Below are positions 35,682 to 43,720 of a stretch of 64,000 nucleotides of DNA, in pieces. The position numbers and the translations under genes are program-made. The notes below the pieces were generated by a model, which saw only the letters and a list, made by a program, of their open reading frames with translations, had not been told where the DNA came from and did not search any database. The DNA lies in contig NZ_JAFEIF010000083.1 of the NCBI RefSeq assembly GCF_017848645.1, forward strand, positions 1 to 64,000. Direction: 5' to 3'. Positions within the stretch are counted from its first letter, which is position 1. Each line of letters opens with the position of its first letter. The DNA comes from Limnohabitans sp. Lineage in GTDB: Bacteria > Pseudomonadota > Gammaproteobacteria > Burkholderiales > Burkholderiaceae_C.

Positions 35682-36662
35682 ATGACCGTCTCCTGGATCA
35701 AACGCACGGCCTGCCTCACGGGCGCACTGTTGGCCGTAGGCCTGCCCCTGGGCGCTTGGGCGCAAGCCTGGCCCAGCAAACAGCCCATCAAATTGGTGGC
35801 CGTGTTTCCGCCCGGCGGATCGGTGGACCAAGTGGCGCGCATTTTGTCGGGCCCCCTGTCTCAGCAACTGGGCCAAAGCGTGGTGGTTGAAAACAAAGGC
35901 GGTGCCTCGGGCGTGATCGGCACGGCGGGCGTGCTCAGCGCCCCCGCCGATGGCTACACCTTTGCCGTGGTGTTCGACACGCATGGCGTCAACCAAAGCC
36001 TGATGCCCAACATGCCCTATGACAGCAAAAAGGACCTGACCCCTCTGGTGCTGGTGGGCACTTCGGCCATGATGCTGACCACACACGCCAACACCGAATA
36101 CAAAACATTTGCCGACGTGGTGGCCGCAGCCAAGGCCAAAAAGAACGTCTCTTATGGCTCCATTGGCAACGGCAGTCTGGCGCATTTGGCCATGTCTTTG
36201 TTGGGCAAAAGTGGTGGCATGGAATTCAACCATGTCCCCTTCAAGGGGGGCGGCCCCTTGATGAACGACGCCATCGCAGGGCACATCCCCCTGTCCATGG
36301 CCACCGTCTTTCTGAACAAACCGCACATCGACAGCAAGCGCTTGAGGCCCCTGGCCGTCACATCGGCCAAACGTGTCGCCGATTTTCCTGACGTGCCGAC
36401 CATTGCCGAAGCAGGCTTTGCGGGCTTCGAAGCCCCGGCTTGGTGGGCGCTGTTGGCCTCGTCCAAAACGCCCCCGGACATCATCAAACGCATGAACGAA
36501 GAGCTGAACAAGGCGCTGGCCAACCCTGATGTCTCCAAGCGATTGGTGGCTCAGGGCATTGAGATTTCAGGCGGCAGTGTTGAAAAAGCCAAGACCTTCA
36601 TCGACGGCCAGATCGACACTTGGGCCAAAGTGGTGCGTGACAACGGCATCAAACCCGACTGA
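35682..36662 (+). CDS. Bug-family tripartite tricarboxylate transporter substrate-binding protein
   Basis: 326-residue periplasmic binding protein. The signal peptide ends at GAWAQ near residue 28; the mature part begins WPSKQPIKLVAVFPPGGSVD. The family's two-lobed fold with GYTFAVVFD and HVPFKGGGPLMND is clear. AAGGAA precedes the ATG. No membrane components lie nearby. It is divergent from recC and convergent (2 bases apart) with the Cys-rich gene. Confidence 0.9.
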   Translation: MTVSWIKRTACLTGALLAVGLPLGAWAQAWPSKQPIKLVAVFPPGGSVDQVARILSGPLSQQLGQSVVVENKGGASGVIGTAGVLSAPADGYTFAVVFDTHGVNQSLMPNMPYDSKKDLTPLVLVGTSAMMLTTHANTEYKTFADVVAAAKAKKNVSYGSIGNGSLAHLAMSLLGKSGGMEFNHVPFKGGGPLMNDAIAGHIPLSMATVFLNKPHIDSKRLRPLAVTSAKRVADFPDVPTIAEAGFAGFEAPAWWALLASSKTPPDIIKRMNEELNKALANPDVSKRLVAQGIEISGGSVEKAKTFIDGQIDTWAKVVRDNGIKPD

Positions 36663-36664
36663 GC

Positions 36665-37093
36665 TCAAGCCGCCGCATCCGGCGGCGGCGCGTCGACCAC
36701 CAAATCTGCGTTCAGTGCACGCACCCGGTGGTCCACGTAGTACCCCCCAAACTCGGTGTACCTGAGCAGCACGCGCTGGCAGCCGCTGCACGCAAACACA
36801 TCACAGCGGTTGTAGGGGAAAAATTCGGGCGCAATGGGCGCAAGCGGGCTCTCGTAGCGGGTGCCCTCGGGGTGGAATTCTTCAAACGTGGGCTCGCTGC
36901 CCAGCGCCGTGTCGCCATCGTCTTGTGCTGCGCGCAAACTGCCCATGGCGGTCATGTGCGGCGCGGGCCAACGGTCTTCCGTCATGCTCTCCCAACCGGC
37001 ACAGGGCCCCAATGCACAGTCACATTTTTGGGGAGAAGCCGCCTTGGCCAAAGCTTTCAAGGCTGGGGCGTCAAGACGGGTTGGTGGTTTCAT
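36665..37093 (-). CDS. Cys-rich protein of unknown function
   Basis: About 142 residues from MKPPTRLDAP; a start two codons earlier is equally possible and longer readings run into the promoter of the toxin-antitoxin pair. Two Cys clusters, KCDCALGPC near residue 25 and CDVFACSGCQR near residue 110, suggest a zinc site. The C-terminal part also has YTEFGGYYVDHR. No signal peptide or membrane segment. I do not recognise the family. It is divergent from the VapBC-like pair with 251 bases between. Confidence 0.6.
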   Translation of the reverse strand: MKPPTRLDAPALKALAKAASPQKCDCALGPCAGWESMTEDRWPAPHMTAMGSLRAAQDDGDTALGSEPTFEEFHPEGTRYESPLAPIAPEFFPYNRCDVFACSGCQRVLLRYTEFGGYYVDHRVRALNADLVVDAPPPDAAA

Positions 37094-37286
37094 GGCCATG
37101 GGGTTCCAAGGGTTGCCTGCACGCATGTCGAACGGTGTCGCACAGGCCATACAAAAGTTTGAGTGCTTGAAATCTAGCAGTTTTACTGCCCTGCGTACCA
37201 CCCTTTCGGACAGGTCGATGGTGACAGGCTCCACAACTGGGGCACCCTGTTTGCCCTGTCTGTTGATCAGGGGTGTCGAACCAGGG

Positions 37287-37327
37287 TTGGGATTCCGGCT
37301 CAAAACACATATACTCCCACATATACT
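37287..37327 (+). promoter_or_regulatory. promoter and direct-repeat operator of the VapBC-like pair
   Basis: TTGGGA (37287-37292), a 17-base spacer and TATACT (37310-37315). The -10 lies in the first of two direct repeats CACATATACT (37306-37315 and 37318-37327, 12-base period), the arrangement expected for autorepression by a ribbon-helix-helix antitoxin. Confidence 0.65.
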
Positions 37328-37344
37328 TTTCACCGGAGTTGAAC

Positions 37345-37575
37345 ATGGCACAAATCACGCTGTATTTGGACGATGCCACACAAGCTTTGGTCGATGAAGC
37401 CGCCAAAGCCAATGGGGTGTCCAAGAGCCGTTGGGTGGCGGACATCATCCGCACTTATGCGGCGCACGATTGGCCGCAAGACTGCCTGGCGCTGGCAGGC
37501 CGTTTTGCAGACTTCCCCCTGAGGGAAGAGGCACCCCACACCCCGCCTGCCGATGTGCCGCGCCTGATTTTTTGA
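37345..37575 (+). CDS. ribbon-helix-helix antitoxin (CopG-like)
   Basis: 76 residues. The N-terminus MAQITLYLDDATQALVDEAA and the following SKSRWVADIIR form a ribbon-helix-helix DNA-binding fold; the C-terminal half (DWPQDCLALAGRFADFP) would wrap the toxin. GGAG precedes ATG 37345 and the toxin gene starts 9 bases after the stop. It should neutralise the PIN toxin and repress its own promoter through the direct repeats upstream. Confidence 0.85.
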   Translation: MAQITLYLDDATQALVDEAAKANGVSKSRWVADIIRTYAAHDWPQDCLALAGRFADFPLREEAPHTPPADVPRLIF

Positions 37576-37584
37576 TGCCCGGCC

Positions 37585-38007
37585 ATGTTGATCCTCGACA
37601 GCAACACCATCAGCTATTACTTCAGAGGTGACCCCCATGTGGTGCCTCGCCTGCAAGCGGTGAGGCCGGGCACGCTGGGCGTTCCGGCCATTGTGGCGTA
37701 CGAGTTGCGCTATGGACTCATGCGCTTACCCCAAGAAGCGGCCGAACCCCGCTTGGCCGCCTTGGCGCAATTTCTTCGACCCCTGCAAATGTTGCCCTTT
37801 GACGATGAATGTGCCCTACAGGCCGCCAAAATTCGCATCGCTTTGGAATCGGCAGGCACACCCATCGGCCCACACGACACCTTGATAGCGGCCACCGCCA
37901 TGCGCCATCAGGCCACACTCATCACGCGCAATGTGCGCGAGTTTTCTCGGGTGCCGGGCCTGCAGTGGATCAACTGGCACGACGACAGGCCAGCCCTTAA
38001 ACCCTGA
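37585..38007 (+). CDS. PIN-domain toxin, VapC/FitB type
   Basis: 140-residue Mg-dependent ribonuclease fold. The acidic cluster is Asp5 (LILDSNT), Glu40 (VAYELRYG) and Asp98 (GPHDTLIAA), with Asn116 in TRNVREF at the fourth position. AYELRYGL and GPHDTLIAATA are typical of VapC toxins that cleave tRNA or rRNA. Paired with the upstream antitoxin; overlapping or near-overlapping starts are usual for such modules. The target RNA is unknown. Confidence 0.9.
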   Translation: MLILDSNTISYYFRGDPHVVPRLQAVRPGTLGVPAIVAYELRYGLMRLPQEAAEPRLAALAQFLRPLQMLPFDDECALQAAKIRIALESAGTPIGPHDTLIAATAMRHQATLITRNVREFSRVPGLQWINWHDDRPALKP

Positions 38008-38108
38008 GCGAACTCCATGGCCTTATGCCAGTTCGTCCCACACCACAGCTCAACGACCCCTTTGTCATGCACATGACTGGTTTGACCCCGACCTCAACTT
38101 AAAGTCCA

Positions 38109-38747
38109 GTGATGATGCATTTCTACGAACCCCACCTGGGCCACGGCCTTAAACACGATCCGTTCAACGCCATCGTGGGTCCCCGCCCCATTGGTTGGGT
38201 GTCAAGCCGCAGCGACAGCGGCGTGCTCAATTTGGCCCCCTACAGTTTTTTCAACGCCTTCAACTATGTGCCGCCGCTGATTGGTTTTTCCAGCATCGGG
38301 CGCAAGGACTCGCTGAACAACATCGAAGCCAACGGCGAATTTGTCTGGAATCTGGTCACCCGCCCCCTGGCCGAAGCCATGAACCAGACCTGCGAGGGCG
38401 TGCCCCCCGAGGTGGACGAATTTGCCCTGGCCGGTCTGACCCCTGCACCCTCGCGCCTTTTGAGCGTGCCCCGGGTGTTGGAGAGCCCGGTCAGCTTTGA
38501 ATGCCGCTGCACCCAAATCCTGCAAATGCAAAACCTGCAGGGTGAGAAAGTGGACACCTGGATGGTGTTTGGCCAGGTGGTTGGCGTGCACATCGACGAG
38601 CGCCTGATTCCCAACGGCATTTACGACACCGCCAATGCTGGGCATGTGTTGCGCGGGGGTGGCCCAGCCGATTACTTCACCATCGGCCCGGAACAACTCT
38701 TCAAGATGTACCGACCCGAAAGCGGCGCACGCGATTTACCCAAGTGA
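38109..38747 (+). CDS. flavin reductase family / FMN-binding protein
   Basis: 212 residues with the split-barrel FMN-binding fold: RPIGWVSSRSDSGVLNLAPY and SFFNAFNYVPPLIGF near the start are typical of the flavin reductase-like domain. The start is GTG 38109 or one of two following ATG codons. The family includes flavin reductases and FMN-dependent oxidoreductases of unknown substrate. It lies between the toxin-antitoxin pair and an acyl-CoA ligase gene, with no clear operon partner. Confidence 0.85.
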   Translation: MMMHFYEPHLGHGLKHDPFNAIVGPRPIGWVSSRSDSGVLNLAPYSFFNAFNYVPPLIGFSSIGRKDSLNNIEANGEFVWNLVTRPLAEAMNQTCEGVPPEVDEFALAGLTPAPSRLLSVPRVLESPVSFECRCTQILQMQNLQGEKVDTWMVFGQVVGVHIDERLIPNGIYDTANAGHVLRGGGPADYFTIGPEQLFKMYRPESGARDLPK

Positions 38748-38798
38748 CTTGCACCCCGTGAGTTGCCCCATTGAACGAGCGCATGTGACACGGGCCTT

Positions 38799-38811
38799 GG
38801 GTTTTCCCTAG
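38799..38811 (+). promoter_or_regulatory. GGGTTTTCCCTAG element upstream of acyl-CoA ligase
   Basis: Imperfect palindrome GGG-TTTT-CCC followed by TAG, 60 bases before the ligase ATG. Similar AGGAAAACCC and CCCTAGG strings occur before other genes in the window. Possible activator site; the factor is unknown. Confidence 0.3.
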
Positions 38812-38870
38812 CCTGCACGGCGTGCTGTGGGCCGCATGATTTGGGTAGACAAGTTCAACCTCAGCCCGTC

Positions 38871-40544
38871 ATGACCACACCTTCTTCTGCATCCCCCACC
38901 CAGTCCCCCATCTGCAGCACCATGATGCAGATGCCCCTGTCGCTGAACCACTTGCTCGAACGGGCGGGCACTTTGTTTGCCAGCAACGAGATCGTCTCGC
39001 GCCTGCCCGACAAGTCGCTGGTGCGGCACAGCTATGGCGCGTTTTACCAACGCACCAGACAGCTGGCGCAAGCCCTGCAAAACATGGGCCTGCAAAAAGG
39101 CGATCGCGTAGCCACGCTCTGCTGGAATCACCACGCGCACCTGGAGTGCTATTTCGGCATCCCAGCCGCAGGTGGCGTCATGCACACACTCAACCTGCGC
39201 CTGTCGCCCGAAGAGATCGCCTGGATCGCCAACGACGCACAAGACAAGGTGCTGATCATCGACGACGTGTTGCTGCCGCTGTACCAACAGTTTGCGCACC
39301 TGTACCGCTTCGAGCGCGTGATCGTGTTCCCGTTTTCCGGGGCAGCGGTGCCCGCTGAATTCACCGATTACGAGCAGCTGCTGGCCAGCACCGACACACA
39401 GGGCTTTCAATACGCCCCGCACGCCGAAGACGATGCGGTGTCCATGTGCTACACCTCGGGCACCACGGGCCGGCCCAAGGGCGTGGTGTATTCGCACCGC
39501 TCGACCATCTTGCACACCCTGGTGGGCTGCTTGGGCGACTTTTGGGGCCTAAAAGGCAGCGACGTGATCTTGCCTGTCACGCCCATGTTCCATGCCAACA
39601 GCTGGGGCATCCCTTATGGCGCGGTGATGATGGGCGTGAAGCTCGTGTTTCCTGGCCCGCACCTGCACCCGGAAGACCTGCTGGACCTGATGACGGCCGA
39701 GCCCCCCACACTCTCGCTGGGCGTGCCCACCATCTGGATGGGTTTGATCCAGGCTTTTGAGGCCGCACAAACCACCCAACCAGACCGCTGGAAATTGCCC
39801 GCTGGCATGCGCTCGCTGGTGGGTGGTGCGGCCGTGCCCGAGGCGCTGATTCGCGCTTTTGACCGGCACGGCATCTGGATTTTGCAAGGTTGGGGCATGA
39901 CCGAAACCTCGCCTTTGTGCACCGTGTCTTACCCCAAGTCGGAGCTGAAAAACGCGTCCATGGACGAGCGTTACCGCCGCGCCGCCATGGCGGGCGTGCC
40001 CGTGCCGCTGACGGAGCTGCGCATCCGAGGCGAAGACGGCCAGGACGCCCCCTGGGACGGCCAGCATGTGGGCGAGATTCAGGTGCGCGGTCCCTTCATT
40101 ACCGGCAGCTACCACCAGGTGCCGGTGAGCGAAGACAAGTTCAGCGCCGACGGCTGGCTGCGCACAGGCGATGTGGCCAGCGTGGACGCCTTGGGTTTTG
40201 TGCGCATCACCGACCGCACCAAAGACCTGATCAAGTCCGGCGGCGAATGGATCAGCTCGGTCGATCTGGAAAACGCCCTGATGGCCCACCCCGACGTGGC
40301 CGAAGCGGCCGTGATCGCCATCCCCGACCCCAAGTGGAGCGAGCGGCCGCTGGCCTGCATCGTGCTCAAACCAGGTCGAGCGCAAGGTCAGGCGCCTCGG
40401 CCCGAAGACTTTGCCGCGCACCTGCTGCAGCACGGCTTTGCCAAGTGGCAGGTGCCCGACCGCTATGAGTTCATCGACGCCGTGCCCCGCACCTCCACGG
40501 GCAAGTTCTACAAACTCAAACTGCGCGAGCGTTTTCCCGCCTGA
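38871..40544 (+). CDS. acyl-CoA ligase (long-chain / 3-methylthiopropionate type)
   Basis: 557-residue AMP-forming acyl-CoA synthetase. The ATP loop is YTSGTTGRPKGVVYSH, then GWGMTETSP, the hinge region with LRTGDV and RITDRTKDLIKSGGEWIS, and the C-terminal Lys in TSTGKFYKLKLRE. All motifs are intact. The N-terminal half resembles the DmdB / long-chain ligase group of freshwater and marine bacteria, so substrate could be a medium or long fatty acid or methylthiopropionate. ATG 38871 follows a Ser/Pro-rich start. Stands alone between the flavin reductase gene and the PDZ protein gene. Confidence 0.87.
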   Translation: MTTPSSASPTQSPICSTMMQMPLSLNHLLERAGTLFASNEIVSRLPDKSLVRHSYGAFYQRTRQLAQALQNMGLQKGDRVATLCWNHHAHLECYFGIPAAGGVMHTLNLRLSPEEIAWIANDAQDKVLIIDDVLLPLYQQFAHLYRFERVIVFPFSGAAVPAEFTDYEQLLASTDTQGFQYAPHAEDDAVSMCYTSGTTGRPKGVVYSHRSTILHTLVGCLGDFWGLKGSDVILPVTPMFHANSWGIPYGAVMMGVKLVFPGPHLHPEDLLDLMTAEPPTLSLGVPTIWMGLIQAFEAAQTTQPDRWKLPAGMRSLVGGAAVPEALIRAFDRHGIWILQGWGMTETSPLCTVSYPKSELKNASMDERYRRAAMAGVPVPLTELRIRGEDGQDAPWDGQHVGEIQVRGPFITGSYHQVPVSEDKFSADGWLRTGDVASVDALGFVRITDRTKDLIKSGGEWISSVDLENALMAHPDVAEAAVIAIPDPKWSERPLACIVLKPGRAQGQAPRPEDFAAHLLQHGFAKWQVPDRYEFIDAVPRTSTGKFYKLKLRERFPA

Positions 40545-40664
40545 GCAGGCGGACAGCGCTGAGCTCAGCCCTGACGCCAGTAGGCTCTCCGGACACAGGG
40601 TTAAGAGGCACGGCCCACAATGGGTTGGCGCTGCTTGAGCGCTACTTTTTTCCAGGGGATGACC

Positions 40665-41705
40665 ATGCGCCACCCGTTTGTCATGGCAATGTGCGCCAGC
40701 CTGTTTTTGTGCAGCTTGGCCTGGGCGCAAGCTGCCGGGCAGCCTGGCACCGCACAAGACAGCCCCAACAACACCCCACTAGCCTTGCCGCCCGAGCCGC
40801 TGCAGCGGGTGCTGCAATCGGTGGTGACGGTGCAAAGCCGCAGCGACGCGCAGGCCAACACCAGCCGCACCCTGGGCCAGCGCCGCGAAGGCTCAGGCGT
40901 GGTCATTGGCCCCGACCTGGTGCTGACCATTGGCTACCTGCTGCTCGAAGCCGAAAGCGTGGACCTGATTGACCACCAGGGCCGCCGCATTCCGGGGCAA
41001 GTGCGGGCCGTGGACAACCTCAGCGGCCTGGGCCTGATCCGCTCACTCGTGCCGCTGCGCCTGGAGGCCGTGCCGCTGGGCGACTCCGACACCCTGCCCA
41101 CGCCCGGCAAGCTCTGGACCCTGGGCCAAAACGAGACCGAACCCACCGCGCTGGAGCTGGTCTCCAGAAAAGTTTTTGCGGGCAGCTGGGAATACCTGCT
41201 GGAAGCGCCCTTGATGACGATGCCAGCGGTGAACAACTGGAGCGGCTCGGGCTTGTTTGACGCCCAAGGCCAGTTGGTGGGCATTGGTTCCTTGTTGGTG
41301 CAAGACGTGTACGGCGACCAAGTGCCGCTGCCGGGCAATTTGTTTGTGCCCGTGAACCTGCTCAAAGACCCCCTGCCCGACTTGGTGCGCAGCGGCAAAC
41401 GCCCCGGCCCGGCCACGCCCTGGCTGGGCATCACCAGCCAACGCCTGCCGAGCGGCGGCTTGGGGGTTTTGCGGGTGTCGCCGGGCAGCCCAGCCGCCGA
41501 AGCGGGCATCCAAATGGGTGACACCTTGCTGGCCCTTCAAGGCCAGTCGCTGGATGACCTGCCCGACTTTTACCGCCGCCTGCGGGCCTTGGGGCCTGCA
41601 GGCAGCCGCTTGACCCTCACGGTGCGCAGCGAGGGCCAAAGCCGCGAGGTGGAGTTGCTCAGCACCGACCGCGCAACGGCACTGAAAAGGCCTAGCGGGA
41701 TTTGA
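40665..41705 (+). CDS. exported trypsin-like PDZ protein with degenerate active site
   Basis: 346 residues: signal peptide (about 1-24, ends LAWAQ), trypsin-like domain of the DegP/S1C family (about 50-230) and one PDZ domain (about 245-330). The segment that should carry the catalytic His reads LVLTIGYLLLEA, with no His; the Asp position (DNLSGLGLI) is changed; only a Ser remains in NWSGSGLF. It is therefore probably not a protease but a periplasmic binding or scaffold protein. ATG 40665 sits 6 bases after AGGGG; ATG 40659 is too close. Convergent with an enoyl-CoA hydratase gene across a REP-like pair. Confidence 0.8.
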   Translation: MRHPFVMAMCASLFLCSLAWAQAAGQPGTAQDSPNNTPLALPPEPLQRVLQSVVTVQSRSDAQANTSRTLGQRREGSGVVIGPDLVLTIGYLLLEAESVDLIDHQGRRIPGQVRAVDNLSGLGLIRSLVPLRLEAVPLGDSDTLPTPGKLWTLGQNETEPTALELVSRKVFAGSWEYLLEAPLMTMPAVNNWSGSGLFDAQGQLVGIGSLLVQDVYGDQVPLPGNLFVPVNLLKDPLPDLVRSGKRPGPATPWLGITSQRLPSGGLGVLRVSPGSPAAEAGIQMGDTLLALQGQSLDDLPDFYRRLRALGPAGSRLTLTVRSEGQSREVELLSTDRATALKRPSGI

Positions 41706-41799
41706 CCTGCGACACGTCCTTTTGACGTCTTCATCCCAAGCCGTTCCAGCTGTTTGAATGCGCCCCGTGGACAGGGGCGTCGCACACACAACGAAAAAC

Positions 41800-41874
41800 A
41801 TCGCCCACAGGGGTGGGCTGCTACAACGGCAAGCTCACAGCGCATTTTTGCAGGAGCCACACCCTGTGGGCGAT
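41800..41874. repeat. REP-like inverted pair, copy B (heads inward)
   Basis: Minus-strand element 41800-41825 (reads TGTAGCAGCCCACCCC) and plus-strand element 41848-41874 (TTGCAGGAGCCACACCC). Both end GTGGGCGAT. Here the GTAG-type heads face each other, opposite to copies A, C and D. Between convergent stop codons of the PDZ protein and the enoyl-CoA hydratase. Confidence 0.7.
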
Positions 41875-41891
41875 AGATGTGGCACACGCCT

Positions 41892-42686
41892 TCAAGCCGA
41901 AAACTTGGGCGGGCGCTTTTCAATGAAGGCGTTCACCGCCTCATGGTGGTCGTCGGTCATGTGGGCAATAGCCTGGTAGCCCGCCGACATCTCCAGCAAG
42001 GATTCCAACGAGCTGCGCTCCCCCTCGCGCAGCAAACGCTTGGTCATGCGCAGCACCGCGCCCGGGTTGGCCGCGATCTTGCGCGCCAGCGCCAGCGCCT
42101 CGGGCATCAATTGATCGGGTGCCACCACCCGCGAGACCAGCCCACAGGCCAGCGCCTGCTCGGCCGACAAAGCCTCGCCCGTGAAGGCCATCTCGGCCGC
42201 TTTGGATGCGCCCACCGCACGCGGCAGAAGCCAAGCACCGCCGTCGCCCGGCACGATGCCCACTTTCACAAAACTCTCGGCAAAGGTAGCCTTGTCGGAG
42301 GCGATGCGGATGTCACACATGCAGGTCAAATCCAGCCCCGCGCCAATGGCCGGGCCGTTGATGGCAGCGATCACGGGCACATCCAGGTTGTAGAGCGCCT
42401 TGGGCAAACGCTGGATGCCATTGCGGTACTCCTCGCGGATGACGTCGGGCATGAGCTGTTGCGTTTGGTAGCGCAGCATGTCCTTGACGTTGCCGCCCGA
42501 GCTGAAGACCGGGCCTTCGGCAGTAAGGATGACAGCACGGACGCTGGTGTCCTTGGTGATGTCGGCACAAGCCTGCACAAACTCTTCGACCGCCGTGTTG
42601 CCCGTCAAGGCGTTGCGGGTCTCGGGCTGGCTCATGGTGAGGATGGCGATGCTGCCCTCCCGGGTGATGTTGAGAAAAGCGTTCAT
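41892..42686 (-). CDS. enoyl-CoA hydratase/isomerase family protein
   Basis: 264-residue crotonase-fold enzyme. Oxyanion loops FSSGGNVKDML and GPAIGAGLDLTCMCD are clear; the acid region reads VPGDGGAWLLPR, again the Asp-type form. ATG 42686 (MNAFLNITREG) is chosen; upstream residues are shadow. It ends a three-gene operon after two acyl-CoA dehydrogenase genes, 20 bases from the preceding stop, so it should act on the enoyl-CoA they make. Confidence 0.88.
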   Translation of the reverse strand: MNAFLNITREGSIAILTMSQPETRNALTGNTAVEEFVQACADITKDTSVRAVILTAEGPVFSSGGNVKDMLRYQTQQLMPDVIREEYRNGIQRLPKALYNLDVPVIAAINGPAIGAGLDLTCMCDIRIASDKATFAESFVKVGIVPGDGGAWLLPRAVGASKAAEMAFTGEALSAEQALACGLVSRVVAPDQLMPEALALARKIAANPGAVLRMTKRLLREGERSSLESLLEMSAGYQAIAHMTDDHHEAVNAFIEKRPPKFSA

Positions 42687-42706
42687 GGGGTTTCCTGTCG
42701 AAAAAA

Positions 42707-43708
42707 TCAAAGCACCGTGTCGGTGAGTGTGCGCATCAGGTCCAGGCTGAGCGGCTCGGGGCTGTCCAGCAGGGCCTTGCCCAGCACATCGTGCCAGTAG
42801 GACTCTGACCCAGCGGCTTGCCGCCAAGCGTGCAGCCTGCGGGTGTACAGCTGCAGGTCAAACTCGCGTGTGAAGCCGATGGCACCGTGGATGGAATGAC
42901 TCAGGCCCGCCACTTCAAGCGCTGCCTCGCTGGTGCGGGCCTTGGCCATGGCCACGCGCAGGCGGTCGGGCACTTGGCCCGCTGCGCGCAAGCCCAGCTG
43001 GGCGGCCATGCGGGCGGCAAACGCATGCTCGGACATGACGCTCAGCTGGTGCTGGATCGCCTGGAACTTGCCAATCGGTTTGCCAAACTGCTGGCGGTCG
43101 TTGGCGTATTGCAGCGTGCGGCTGAACACGGCCATCAGGGCACCGGCCAGTTGGGCCGCGTAAAGGGCCGCCTGCAAGGTCATGAGGTCGTGCGTTCCGG
43201 GCACCGCTTGGGCAGCGTCCCAAGCCGCTTGGGGCCAGCTCATCTGCGCGTCCAGGCAAAACCCGACCACTTGCACCTGAGCATCGGCTGCAGGCAACAG
43301 ACGGCAAGCGCCACCAGACGAAACCAGCACCCAGTCGGCTTGTGTGCCACAACGCACTTGTGCGCAGTGCAAAAGGCCATCACCGGCCAGATGGCCCATG
43401 CCGAACACCACCGAGCCCTTGGGCGCAGACACGCCTGCATGAGCCATCAGGCCCCGCGCCAATAAGGTCTCGCCCAAAGGCACGGGCACTGCATAGCTGC
43501 CGCAGAGCTCCAGCACCGGGTAGACATCGGCCAAAGCCAGACCTGCGCCGCCCGCAGATTCGGGCACCAGCGCATCGGCAAAGCCGGCGTCTTCAAGCGC
43601 TTGCCACAGCGCGGCACGCGTTTGGCCCGCTTCGATGGCGCGCACCACCGCAGGCGTGCAGTGGTCGGTGAGCAGCGCCTTGACGGCATCTGAAAAAAGA
43701 TCGTCCAT
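42707..43708 (-). CDS. acyl-CoA dehydrogenase family protein, short subunit
   Basis: 333 residues, shorter than the usual 380-400. The flavin-contact motif RQQFGKPIGKFQAIQH and the C-terminal HGAIGFTREFDLQLYTRR are present, but the central beta-domain motifs (TEP..GSD) are missing. Together with its full-length neighbour it resembles heteromeric dehydrogenases such as the mycobacterial FadE pairs for steroid side chains. Twelve bases separate it from the upstream gene. Substrate unknown; a bulky or branched acyl chain is plausible. Confidence 0.82.
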   Translation of the reverse strand: MDDLFSDAVKALLTDHCTPAVVRAIEAGQTRAALWQALEDAGFADALVPESAGGAGLALADVYPVLELCGSYAVPVPLGETLLARGLMAHAGVSAPKGSVVFGMGHLAGDGLLHCAQVRCGTQADWVLVSSGGACRLLPAADAQVQVVGFCLDAQMSWPQAAWDAAQAVPGTHDLMTLQAALYAAQLAGALMAVFSRTLQYANDRQQFGKPIGKFQAIQHQLSVMSEHAFAARMAAQLGLRAAGQVPDRLRVAMAKARTSEAALEVAGLSHSIHGAIGFTREFDLQLYTRRLHAWRQAAGSESYWHDVLGKALLDSPEPLSLDLMRTLTDTVL

Positions 43709-43720
43709 GGTGTTTCCTTT

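Noticed and set aside
37262-37300. tRNA-like string GGTTCGACA on the minus strand
   Set aside because: The flanks do not pair as a T arm and no acceptor or anticodon stem can be drawn.
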